NCBI GenBank assembly: GCA_964533785.1
Contig: CAZHNG010000262.1
Location: 1-9,756, forward strand
DNA length: 9,756 bases
Direction: 5' to 3'
Origin: JANQRV01 sp964533785
GTDB lineage: Bacteria > Bacteroidota > Bacteroidia > Chitinophagales > Saprospiraceae
A model generated the notes under the pieces. That model was not told the DNA's origin. It did no database searches and was given only the letters and a program-made list of their open reading frames with translations. A program made the position numbers and the translations under genes. Each line of letters opens with the position of its first letter. Position 1 is the first letter of the stretch. This document shows positions 1-7,121 of this stretch, in pieces.

Positions 1-748
1 CGATGATACGCTGAGCGTGTGGATTGAAATAATGCCCACTTTCTAAATGTGCGGAAACGAGCAAAATGAATTTCGCATTGGCGTGATCTGGTGAAGGACG
101 GTCGTAACCGTACCAAATATTATAGCCAAACCGTGCACCGGAAGAACAAATGTTGGTATGACTATTGTGGCCGTCGACACCCCAAGCTTGTAAAACGCGG
201 TTGGCATACCCCTCGTGTCCCGGCCGCCCAACGTGATAGGCCACTTCGTTGTTGCGGCCTTCCTGGATGGCTTTACGAATTCTGGATGAGATGTCCTCTA
301 AGGCTTCTTCCCAGCTTACTCTTTCCCATTTGCCTTCCCCTCTTTCACCGACACGTTTTAACGGATGTAGTATGCGGTCGGGGTCCGTGATCTGATTAAT
401 TGTGGCCGGTCCTTTGGCACAATTCCGTCCCCGGCTGCCTGGGTGATAGGGATTGCCTTCAAACTTTTGGATCTGGTTGGTATCCTTATCGACGTAAGCA
501 GTTAATCCACAAGCACTTTCACAGTTGAAGCAGGTGGTCGGGACAATCGTGTAATTACGTTTTACCTTTTTAGGGTGGGCATTGGCATCGTATTCCGTCC
601 AGTGATCCCACTTTTCAGGTGGCGGAAATTTAGTTAATTCCCCGGGTTGCGTAAGCCTGGGTAAATTATCCTCTCTATCATTGTGTAAGTTTGGAATGAG
701 CCCCAGCTTTTCCGCTATATTTTCTATGAATGAATGTTTCTTTGCCAT
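1..748 (-). CDS. Molybdopterin oxidoreductase catalytic subunit, SoeA/PhsA-like (partial, C-terminus beyond left edge)
   Basis: The first 249 residues are present and the gene continues past base 1. A four-cysteine motif binds the proximal [4Fe-4S] cluster of Mo-bisPGD enzymes: C73-x2-C76-x3-C80, then C110 in GRNCAKG. The segment HTNICSSGARFGY supplies C201, placed where this family has its cysteine Mo ligand. The N-terminus MAKKHSFIENIAEKLG lacks a twin-arginine signal, so the enzyme should stay in the cytoplasm. That fits SoeA-type sulfite dehydrogenase better than periplasmic PhsA/PsrA thiosulfate or polysulfide reductases. It starts 32 nt after the Fe-S/membrane fusion gene, its likely electron partner, and is the last visible gene of an operon with a persulfide dioxygenase and SulP. 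Sulfite oxidation is inferred from context; the missing C-terminus prevents subfamily assignment. No clear Shine-Dalgarno precedes the ATG. Family confidence is high, substrate confidence moderate. Confidence 0.9.
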   Translation of the reverse strand, partial: MAKKHSFIENIAEKLGLIPNLHNDREDNLPRLTQPGELTKFPPPEKWDHWTEYDANAHPKKVKRNYTIVPTTCFNCESACGLTAYVDKDTNQIQKFEGNPYHPGSRGRNCAKGPATINQITDPDRILHPLKRVGERGEGKWERVSWEEALEDISSRIRKAIQEGRNNEVAYHVGRPGHEGYANRVLQAWGVDGHNSHTNICSSGARFGYNIWYGYDRPSPDHANAKFILLVSAHLESGHYFNPHAQRII

Positions 749-780
749 GTTATTTATGCTTATTTAGAGTAGGTATCAGG

Positions 781-2409
781 TTAGGTTAATGGAATTCTCT
801 GTGGTGCTTCCACCCAGATCTTTTCGGTGAAATAAATGCCAAGGATAACCAGGATGCCGGCTACCGCAGCTACTACTGGATTACTCCCTAGAAATAATAG
901 CAATGCAAAAGGCAGGATATTGCCAGTTAAGATTGCTCCGAAGTAAAACAGATTGGCGTACCGGCCTTTAGTGATCATGGCAACGGTCTTTTTGGCATCC
1001 TTCGTTGGATGCGTGGTCGTCAATTCAAATAATGTCGTGAGTAAATTGAAGCCAATGGTTGTCATTAAAAGATAAGCCAGGTAGGATTGCCATTCCGCAG
1101 AAACGGTGGTGATGAGTGCAATGATCGTAAATGCCGCTGCGCCGGCCATGAAACTGTGCACCAGCATGTGCAATGCCAGGGTAGGGCTTTGCCAAAAATC
1201 GCGTCCTTTAGCCTGAGCGAAAAGGAAAGCAGTATAAACAGCTACTAATACGGCAGTGATCGCGGTGATCCAGTACAAGGGTGCCATTAAGAAATCCAAT
1301 TGGAAAAATAAGGCAACTGCTATTAGAGTGATCAAACCTCCGTAAACGGTTATGGTGTATCCACCTTTCACCAGCCAGGAACTCCAGTGCGGACGTAGTA
1401 GCACGTAAAGAAAACGCTTAGGCTGATCCAGGTCCATGATGAGTAATACACCGGTAGCCGTCAGGAATAGCAGTGCCATACCCAATCCCCACCAGCTGGT
1501 TTCCGTACTCACATCCGCCCAACCGAATAACCATGCAAAGAAAGGTACCAGAAAGGCACCCGCTGAAATGGCTTTCGTAACAACGTAGCCAGATACCTCC
1601 CATCCCCACAAAATGCCTTTGTTGGGTGTGTCGTAAACCCGGCGTGCTTCTTTTCCCATCAAAACTTCGACCGATTTTTTCGGACCGTTTTTGGCAATAG
1701 TACTGGCTGTTTCGTACTGATTATTCGCTTCCAGCAAAGTAGCTACGACATCTCCGTTGGAAAAAGCCAGCTTTTCCGCTTCTTTGGCGAAGTGTCCAAC
1801 CCCCATAGTCTGTTCATTCCAAAGGTATTCACCCGTATTTTCCGTAGCGGATGGAATCAGCGAAGCCTGGTCGCCGTCGATGTAGAATAAATTCGGTTGA
1901 GTCGCTTTTTCTGCTTTTCTCACCGTTACCTGCTGGCGGGCTAGCAGCTCTGATATTTCAGAATTAGGATCATCCATATCGCCGGAAATAATGGCGTGTT
2001 CCGGACAAACGTTCACACAAGCGGGCTCCAGACCAATGTCGACCCGGTGAGCGCAGTAGTTACACTTCGCTGCGGTATGGGTCTCCGGATCGATGTATAA
2101 GGCGTCGTAGGGACAGGCCTGCATGCAAGATTTGCAAGCTATACAACGATCATTGTCAAAATCCACAATACCATCATCCCGGTAGTAAAGTGCCTCGGTG
2201 GGACAAATTTCTACGCAAGGGGCATCTGTACAGTGGTTACACCGCATGACCGAAAATAGCCGGCGGGTATCGGGGAATTCTCCTTTTTCTACCTGTTTAA
2301 CCCAGGTTCTGTTTACCCCGACCGGAACGTTGTGCTCCGATTTACATGCAGTGGTGCAAGCATGGCAACCAATGCATTTTCGATTATCAATGACGAATCC
2401 GTATTTCAT
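781..2409 (-). CDS. Fusion of four-[4Fe-4S] ferredoxin subunit and NrfD/DmsC-type membrane anchor
   Basis: This 542-residue protein joins two subunits that are usually separate. Residues 1-180 form a DmsB/PhsB-type electron-transfer module with sixteen cysteines in four groups: C12/15/18/22, C57/60/65/69, C89/92/95/99 and C116/119/131/135. A linker of about 80 residues follows. From about residue 264 (GILWGWEVSGYVVTKA) there is an NrfD-type domain with about eight hydrophobic helices and the family-like stretch DLDQPKRFLYVLLRPHWSSW near 325-345. Such modules pass electrons between a molybdenum subunit and membrane quinone. The adjacent molybdopterin gene is the evident partner, making a SoeABC-like complex in two polypeptides. 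The ATG overlaps the SulP stop as ATGA, suggesting translational coupling. There is no Tat signal, so the Fe-S face should be cytoplasmic. The reaction direction (sulfite oxidation) is inferred from neighbours. Confidence 0.93.
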   Translation of the reverse strand: MKYGFVIDNRKCIGCHACTTACKSEHNVPVGVNRTWVKQVEKGEFPDTRRLFSVMRCNHCTDAPCVEICPTEALYYRDDGIVDFDNDRCIACKSCMQACPYDALYIDPETHTAAKCNYCAHRVDIGLEPACVNVCPEHAIISGDMDDPNSEISELLARQQVTVRKAEKATQPNLFYIDGDQASLIPSATENTGEYLWNEQTMGVGHFAKEAEKLAFSNGDVVATLLEANNQYETASTIAKNGPKKSVEVLMGKEARRVYDTPNKGILWGWEVSGYVVTKAISAGAFLVPFFAWLFGWADVSTETSWWGLGMALLFLTATGVLLIMDLDQPKRFLYVLLRPHWSSWLVKGGYTITVYGGLITLIAVALFFQLDFLMAPLYWITAITAVLVAVYTAFLFAQAKGRDFWQSPTLALHMLVHSFMAGAAAFTIIALITTVSAEWQSYLAYLLMTTIGFNLLTTLFELTTTHPTKDAKKTVAMITKGRYANLFYFGAILTGNILPFALLLFLGSNPVVAAVAGILVILGIYFTEKIWVEAPQRIPLT

Positions 2410-4148
2410 TTTTTATATTTTGTAATGTTGGTTTGTATTGCGTTGGGACTCCAATTAGGAGATTTCCCATTCTTCGATTCCTTGAAAGCATCTACGGCGT
2501 TGATGATGTACATGAAGTAATTCTCCCTTCCCATTTTTTCCATAGTCCCGGTTTTGTATAGCAAATCTCTAACCGGACCGATGACGCCGGACATCATGAA
2601 CCGGATGTTTTTGGAATGCATAAAATCAATGACCTCTTCCAGCGCTTGTAGTCCGGTAGAGTCGATCGACTGGATACTGGAAGAATCCAGGATGAAACCT
2701 TCAACCGGTTCATCCTGCGCATTGACCAGTTCCACGATCTTATCTTTAAAGTAGCTGACATTGCCGTAAAAGAGTTGAGCGTCAAATCGCATGATAACCA
2801 ATCCTTCGGGTTGTTGAGCGTCAGAAAAGCGGTCCATATTTCTGAAATGAGCCGTTCCCGGCAGTTGACCAAGTACGGCAACATGAGCCTTGGAGGCACT
2901 GTAAATGATCAAGATCAGCGAAAGAACAACACCAATCAATACCCCCATTTCTATGCCTAGTACCAGCGTTAAGACAAAAGTGGTCATCATCATTGCGAAA
3001 TCCTCGCGGTCTACTTGCCAGAGATGAACGGCTTCTTTAACATTAAACAAGCCCTTTATGGCCACCAGGACGATCGAAGCTAAAACGGCTTCCGGTAAAT
3101 AATAAAAAAGAGGTGTTAGAAAGATCAACGTTAAACCGATCAGGATAGCGGTAATGATGGACGACATGCCCGTTTTCGCTCCGGCATCATCATTGACGGC
3201 GGATCGCGTAAAACTACCCGAAGTCGGCAAGGCCTGGAAAAATGCGCCTCCTATTTTTGAAAAGCCCAGAGCAATGAGCTCCTTATTAGGTAATACCTTA
3301 CAATCTTTATTTTTGATCTCCAATACCTTAGCAATACCAATAGACTCGACAATACCAATTATGGTAACGGTTAAAACAGTAGGAATTACCTCGTTGATGT
3401 TTTGAAAATTCAAGTCGGGAACGGAAAAACCGGGTAGTCCTTCCGGTACTTTTCCCACTACCTTTACCCCTAATTCGTCAAGTTTGAAAAAGACAACCAT
3501 TAAAATGCCCAAGACGGTGACCAGTAAAGCACCTGGAATATTCCGGCTAATGGCTCGTAAAACCAGGATGAGCACTATGCCGCCGGTGCAAATAAGAAAG
3601 GATGGCCAATGGATCTCCGAAAGGTGACTGAAAGCATAACCAACCGTTTCGTAGATGTATTCAAACCTGGGAATCGGAAAGCCTAACAGGTATTTCAACT
3701 GGCTTACGCCAATTATGATGGCTGCCGCTGCCGTAAATCCTACTATCACCGGGTGGGAAAGAAAATTGACTAAAAAACCCAGACGAAGTATTCCCAGGGT
3801 AAATTGAAGCAGTCCGATCAATAACCCCGTTAGGATTACCAATGAAATGTATTCCGGAGTCGCAGGTTCTGCAATTTGGGATATACCTGATAAAACCAGC
3901 AACGCAGAAACTGCTACTGGCCCGATAGATAATTGGCGGGAGGTACCTAGTAGGCCATACAATAGTAAAGGAAGGAGACCGCCGTATAATCCATAGATCG
4001 GAGGCATTCCTGCCAACAGTGCATAAGCCATTCCCTGCGGCACCAACATGATCCATACGGTCATTCCAGCTACTCCATCGTTGGTGAAATCCTTGATAGA
4101 ATAATCTTTTAACCAGTCTGCCGCTGGGAGAATATGGCTTAACTTCAT
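2406..4148 (-). CDS. SulP (SLC26) family anion transporter with C-terminal STAS domain
   Basis: The 580-residue length is normal for the family. The N-terminus has the SulP signature region (VPQGMAYALLAGMPPIYGLY, about 36-55), followed by many hydrophobic helices to about residue 417. PTSGSFTRSAVNDDAGAKTG at 309-328 matches the conserved transport-domain motif. A cytoplasmic STAS domain covers about 447-555 with DSSSIQSIDSTGL at 488-500. Family members carry sulfate, bicarbonate and other anions. Its place between a persulfide dioxygenase and a putative sulfite dehydrogenase suggests movement of sulfate or sulfite made inside the cell. Direction and substrate cannot be read from sequence. It starts 20 nt after the dioxygenase stop and overlaps the next gene by 4 nt, so it sits mid-operon. 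The second start candidate M29 lies inside the conserved region, so the ATG at 4148 is preferred. Confidence 0.93.
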   Translation of the reverse strand: MKLSHILPAADWLKDYSIKDFTNDGVAGMTVWIMLVPQGMAYALLAGMPPIYGLYGGLLPLLLYGLLGTSRQLSIGPVAVSALLVLSGISQIAEPATPEYISLVILTGLLIGLLQFTLGILRLGFLVNFLSHPVIVGFTAAAAIIIGVSQLKYLLGFPIPRFEYIYETVGYAFSHLSEIHWPSFLICTGGIVLILVLRAISRNIPGALLVTVLGILMVVFFKLDELGVKVVGKVPEGLPGFSVPDLNFQNINEVIPTVLTVTIIGIVESIGIAKVLEIKNKDCKVLPNKELIALGFSKIGGAFFQALPTSGSFTRSAVNDDAGAKTGMSSIITAILIGLTLIFLTPLFYYLPEAVLASIVLVAIKGLFNVKEAVHLWQVDREDFAMMMTTFVLTLVLGIEMGVLIGVVLSLILIIYSASKAHVAVLGQLPGTAHFRNMDRFSDAQQPEGLVIMRFDAQLFYGNVSYFKDKIVELVNAQDEPVEGFILDSSSIQSIDSTGLQALEEVIDFMHSKNIRFMMSGVIGPVRDLLYKTGTMEKMGRENYFMYIINAVDAFKESKNGKSPNWSPNAIQTNITKYKK

Positions 4149-4168
4149 TTATGCTGACTTTCTATTGT

Positions 4169-5593
4169 TTATTCATTTTCAGTACTACCCGAAGAACATT
4201 CTGAAGCTTTCGTCGGAATGCCGGACGCTGCAATTTCATCAAATGAGCCGTGTACGTTGATCATATTTCTGTAACCTCTGGACTGCAGGATCGACCCAGC
4301 TACGGTGGAACGATATCCACTCCTGCAATGCATGTAATACTTTTGTTTGCCTTTGACCTCATTCATGTGATCATTAATAAAGTCGAGCGGAAAACTTTGG
4401 GAGCTGGTAATATGGTGTGCGTCGTATTCCCCTGGTTTTCTGACATCAAGGATCTCGATAGTATCATTTTCCCGATAATGCCGGGCAAAAGTTGCTACAT
4501 CAATCGTTTCAATTGTATCCATTTCTCTACCCTCATTTTTCCAGGCCTGGAATCCACCATCCAGGTAGCCGATCGCGTTGTCATAACCCACTCTTGCCAG
4601 GCGCTGGACCGTCTCTTCTTCTCTGCCTTGCGGTGCAACGATCAAAATTGCCTGCATCAGGTCGGGGATTAATGCACCCACCCAAGGAGCAAAAGTGCTA
4701 TCCAAACCAATAAAAATGGAGTTGGGGATAAAGCCTTTAACAAAGTCTTCTTTATCTCTCACATCCAATATCAAAGCGCCCGTTTCGTTGGCCATGGCTT
4801 CAAATTCGATAGGAGAGAGAGGAACAACTCCTCTTTCCATTACGGTATCGATATTCTCGTACCCCGTTTTATTCAGCATTGCATTTTTGGCAAAGTATTG
4901 TGGCGGGGGCATCAAGCCGGCGGTCACTTCTTCAATGAATTCTTCCTTGGTCATATCTGCCCGCAAAGCATAATTGGTCTTTTTTTGATTACCCAGTGTA
5001 TCCCAAGTTTCTGAACTCATATTTTTGCCACAGGCGGATCCTGCACCGTGGGCCGGATATACGATAACATCATCCGGCAATGGCATTATTTTTTTGCGTA
5101 AACTATCGTATAACCAACCCGCTAGATCTTCTTTCGTAATACTTCCTTTCTTCTGTGCCAGGTCGGGACGACCAACATCACCGATGAAAAGAGTGTCACC
5201 CGTGAAGATAGCCCGTTCCTTACCTTCTTTATCGATCAATAAAAAGGTGGTACTTTCCGGCGTGTGGCCTGGTGTATGCAATACCTTGATGGTTAATTCT
5301 CCCAATTGAAAAGTTTCGCCATCCTTGGCCGTATATTTTTCGTAAGTAGTTTCGGCTTGAGGACCGTAAACAATTTGTGCCCCCGTTTTTTTAGCAAGGT
5401 CTAAGTGACCAGATACAAAATCGGCGTGAAAATGCGTCTCAAAAATGTATTTGATCTTGCTGTTCTCTTTTTCTGCTTTTTCAAGGTAAGGCTTGGTTTC
5501 CCTTAGTGGGTCAATGATAGCGGCTTCCCCGTTGCTTTCAATGTAATACGCCCCTTGAGCGAGGCATCCGGTATAGATTTGTTCGATCTTCAT
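4169..5593 (-). CDS. Persulfide dioxygenase (MBL fold) fused to pseudo-rhodanese and active rhodanese domains (CstB-like)
   Basis: Residues 1-250 are an ETHE1/CstB-type metallo-beta-lactamase domain: THFHADF (H54, H56, D58), HTPGHTPES (H110), TGDTLFIGDVGRPDL (D133) and YPAHGAGSACGK (H182, C188). These enzymes use one non-heme iron to oxidise persulfides to sulfite. Two rhodanese domains follow. The first (about 260-355) keeps LILDVRDKEDF, but its active loop reads VAPQGREEE without cysteine and should be inactive. The second (about 365-460) has MHCRSGYRST with catalytic C423 and could handle persulfide sulfur or form thiosulfate. The order matches the layout known for staphylococcal CstB, including the Cys after the last metal-site His. 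HADF replaces the more usual HADH. This is the first gene of the operon, with a complex promoter 75-120 nt upstream. Function is well supported by motifs; exact substrate is unknown. Confidence 0.92.
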   Translation of the reverse strand: MKIEQIYTGCLAQGAYYIESNGEAAIIDPLRETKPYLEKAEKENSKIKYIFETHFHADFVSGHLDLAKKTGAQIVYGPQAETTYEKYTAKDGETFQLGELTIKVLHTPGHTPESTTFLLIDKEGKERAIFTGDTLFIGDVGRPDLAQKKGSITKEDLAGWLYDSLRKKIMPLPDDVIVYPAHGAGSACGKNMSSETWDTLGNQKKTNYALRADMTKEEFIEEVTAGLMPPPQYFAKNAMLNKTGYENIDTVMERGVVPLSPIEFEAMANETGALILDVRDKEDFVKGFIPNSIFIGLDSTFAPWVGALIPDLMQAILIVAPQGREEETVQRLARVGYDNAIGYLDGGFQAWKNEGREMDTIETIDVATFARHYRENDTIEILDVRKPGEYDAHHITSSQSFPLDFINDHMNEVKGKQKYYMHCRSGYRSTVAGSILQSRGYRNMINVHGSFDEIAASGIPTKASECSSGSTENE

Positions 5594-5668
5594 TGGATTG
5601 AGTAAGTTGGTTCGTTAATAAAATAATTTACCGAATAGTTGTTTTGATGCAAAACAATATATTACGAT

Positions 5669-5676
5669 CAAAGATA
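5669..5676 (-). promoter_or_regulatory. Bacteroidota -7 promoter element for the sulfur operon
   Basis: On the minus strand this reads TATCTTTG, a perfect TAnnTTTG box, 75 nt before the dioxygenase ATG. The start of transcription is predicted near 5664. No TTG-type -33 element lies at the usual distance. That region instead holds the TGTGA-N6-TCACA site, which fits an activator-dependent promoter. The first base of the box is also the last base of the adjoining palindrome. Confidence 0.65.
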
Positions 5677-5691
5677 TGAAAATATGTTCAT
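5676..5691. promoter_or_regulatory. 16-nt palindromic operator candidate, copy 1 (ArsR/SmtB-type geometry)
   Basis: ATGAAAATATGTTCAT pairs 7 of 8 positions. Its TGAA-N6-TTCA core has the spacing seen in ArsR/SmtB-family operators such as that of SmtB. It lies directly upstream of, and touches, the -7 box of the sulfur operon, where a bound repressor would block RNA polymerase. BigR/SqrR, ArsR-family persulfide sensors, are known to control persulfide dioxygenase genes in other bacteria. No regulator gene is in this window, so the assignment is inference. An identical copy lies at 6825-6840. Confidence 0.55.
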
Positions 5692-5698
5692 GTTTTAA

Positions 5699-5714
5699 TG
5701 TGATCGAACTCACA
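5699..5714. promoter_or_regulatory. CRP/FNR-family binding site candidate
   Basis: TGTGATCGAACTCACA is a perfect TGTGA-N6-TCACA match to the E. coli CRP consensus half-sites. Its centre at 5706.5 is about 42 nt upstream of the predicted transcription start of the sulfur operon, the class II activator position. Known specificity comes from proteobacterial CRP; use by a Bacteroidota CRP/FNR-type protein is inferred. The centre bases are not palindromic. Confidence 0.5.
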
Positions 5715-5738
5715 GAAGGTAGGTGAGTTTTTTTGTTT

Positions 5739-5768
5739 ACGAGTTAGACGGGATCACGAGTTAGACGG
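5739..5768. repeat. Two direct copies of a 13-nt unit
   Basis: ACGAGTTAGACGG occurs at 5739-5751 and 5756-5768, separated by GATC. The pair lies between the end of the small hypothetical gene and the sulfur-operon promoter. I do not recognise the unit. It could be a protein-binding iteron pair or part of a dispersed intergenic repeat family. Confidence 0.75.
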
Positions 5769-5811
5769 ATTAAAGAATATCTAAGTAGATCAGGCGTTTA
5801 GGCAAGTTTAC

Positions 5812-6198
5812 TTAACAGTTCTTCCCTTCAGGTTCAGGATGTGGGAACATATCCCCTTCATCTTCCCCCGGCCGGTCCGTAAGGCATTTAAAGTCTTTTT
5901 CAATGAGAATTGAAAGCGCTTCGTTGGTGTTGATGGACTTGGAATGGCGGATAGAAACCTGATTGGAATTAGCCCAGGATTCAATGGTTGTTTGCGGAAC
6001 CTCGATGATAATTTTATTGCCGGTCAAACGAGCATCAATGTCTTCTTTTTCCGAAGCTATTAATACATACCAAAGTGTTTCATCTTTAGATGGACCAAAT
6101 TGAATGAAGGCCTCTGCCGAATGGGAGGTTGCTATTTGCTTTACCTCAGATTGCGTTAGTCGTAATCTTACACTATTGTCTTTTATTCGAATCTTCAT
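5812..6198 (-). CDS. Small conserved-looking hypothetical protein (possibly DUF7009-like)
   Basis: This is a soluble 128-residue protein with no signal peptide or membrane helix. It begins MKIRIKDNSVRLRLTQSEV, then alternates short strand-like segments (ETLWYVLIAS, NKIIIEVPQ). It ends with SILIEKDFKCL and an acidic tail GEDEGDMFPHPEPEGKNC with a C-terminal cysteine. The N-terminal pattern and the EKDFxCL...EDE...FPxP ending recall a small Bacteroidota family that I believe is catalogued as DUF7009. That is from memory and not secure. The function is unknown. It lies between DUF983 (160 nt upstream) and the sulfur operon (218 nt downstream) on the same strand, without an evident promoter or palindrome of its own, so it may be read from the DUF983 promoter. 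A weak AGG lies about 6 nt before the ATG. Confidence 0.7.
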   Translation of the reverse strand: MKIRIKDNSVRLRLTQSEVKQIATSHSAEAFIQFGPSKDETLWYVLIASEKEDIDARLTGNKIIIEVPQTTIESWANSNQVSIRHSKSINTNEALSILIEKDFKCLTDRPGEDEGDMFPHPEPEGKNC

Positions 6199-6358
6199 AA
6201 ACCTGTTTTGAATGAAGTGGAATGGATTAATAATAGTCCAACATGGAATCCACAGTTACATCACCCGCTCCCAATCACACACTATCTAGCGTCCCCGCCT
6301 ACTGTGCCAGTATGGCCGGCAGGTGGTATCTGGTTTCTTGATCTATCTATCTCCTGGT

Positions 6359-6745
6359 TTACTTACTCTTTACAGCACCAGGATCGTATTTTTCAGTAAT
6401 GTGGATCCAAACGGATCGTGCGAGCCTGAAAATGTATACAAAAGAAACGACAATGGTCAGGATCAACAATCCAAAAGAGGCTTCGGTAGACCACCCTAAG
6501 ACCCAATGGAAAAAGGCAACAAAACCAATGCAAAACCAGGCCGTGAAGATATAGGAGATGAACATAGCTCCGAAATAATACCCTGGCTCGGGCATGAAGT
6601 TTTGCCCGCAATTTTCGCACTCGTCTTTCATTTCAAAAGGTTGGTTGAAGGCGAATGTCCCAGTTTTAAATAATTTACTTTTCCGGCAACGCGGGCATCT
6701 TAATCCGAATATACTAGAAAGGATCCCTCTGGATTTATTAGCCAT
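6359..6745 (-). CDS. DUF983 family protein, zinc-ribbon membrane protein
   Basis: The 128 residues show the DUF983 layout. An N-terminal zinc ribbon has C17-P-R-C20 and C43-x2-C46. The family segment PEPGYYFGAMFISYIFTAW follows at about 52-70, then two hydrophobic helices at about 59-83 and 88-110, and a basic tail. The biochemical role of DUF983 is not established; in other bacteria such genes can lie near respiratory oxidase genes. It starts 79 nt downstream of a second copy of the palindrome found at the sulfur-operon promoter, which suggests shared control. A weak -7 match (CACCTTTG, 6774-6781 on the minus strand) lies 28 nt before the ATG. Its downstream neighbour on the same strand is the small hypothetical protein. 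Confidence 0.88.
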   Translation of the reverse strand: MANKSRGILSSIFGLRCPRCRKSKLFKTGTFAFNQPFEMKDECENCGQNFMPEPGYYFGAMFISYIFTAWFCIGFVAFFHWVLGWSTEASFGLLILTIVVSFVYIFRLARSVWIHITEKYDPGAVKSK

Positions 6746-6824
6746 GTTTTATTGTTTTAGAGGCGTAAAAGTACAAAGGTGTAAAGGAATAATGCAAAAT
6801 CCACCTTTAATCCTTTCTGAAATC

Positions 6825-6840
6825 ATGAAAATATGTTCAT
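6825..6840. promoter_or_regulatory. 16-nt palindromic operator candidate, copy 2
   Basis: ATGAAAATATGTTCAT is identical in all 16 bases and in orientation to 5676-5691, while the flanks differ. It lies 79 nt upstream of the DUF983 start, nearly the same distance as copy 1 from its gene (82 nt). Two exact copies of a near-perfect palindrome in AT-rich intergenic DNA about 1.1 kb apart are more likely a regulator site than chance. It could also act on something read rightward, such as the element at 6926. Confidence 0.5.
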
Positions 6841-6925
6841 ATGCTATTTTGTAAAGATAACAACCATTAAAAATTCGCATTGTTTGAATATCTTGCACAG
6901 AATAAACCGTTTTCAATCAATATGC

Positions 6926-7121
6926 CTAGTGGTTCCCGCCAGAAGTTAATGCATTTTTTGGGTCGGGTATTTTTTCGAAAGGCAACGAGGAATTGAGGGA
7001 AAGGGGCCCACATCCGAGTTCAAAACCGCGTATAGCCCTGCTACGTAAGTCTTTTGAGTACGCAGCATTTCGGAAAAGGGCCCAGCCAAAAAGGGTAGAA
7101 ATTTCTGGTTGGAACCACTAG
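6926..7121. other. 196-nt element closed by a 19-nt inverted repeat: structured RNA or small non-autonomous mobile element
   Basis: The left end CTAGTGGTTCCCGCCAGAA (6926-6944) pairs with TTCTGGTTGGAACCACTAG (7103-7121) over 17 of 19 positions plus one G-T. Inside, GGGCCC (6995-7000) faces GGGCCC (7079-7084) and TCCGA faces TCGGA with a small internal loop. TGCTaCGTA and TACGcAGCA form an apical hairpin around 7029-7067, and TTTTTGG/CCAAAAA may add a helix. The nested helices make one long interrupted rod, as in 6S-type RNAs, so a 6S-like regulatory RNA is one candidate. The alternative is a MITE-like insertion, since CTAGT occurs at both edges (6926-6930 and 7118-7122). No open frame of note crosses it, and the strand is unknown. 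The rest of 6746-7242 holds only the palindrome and the tRNA promoter. Confidence 0.5.

Noticed and set aside
6926..7121. tmRNA or RNase P RNA
   Set aside because: There is no TTCGA-type T arm, no tag-peptide frame, and no GAGGAAAGTCC-type RNase P core.
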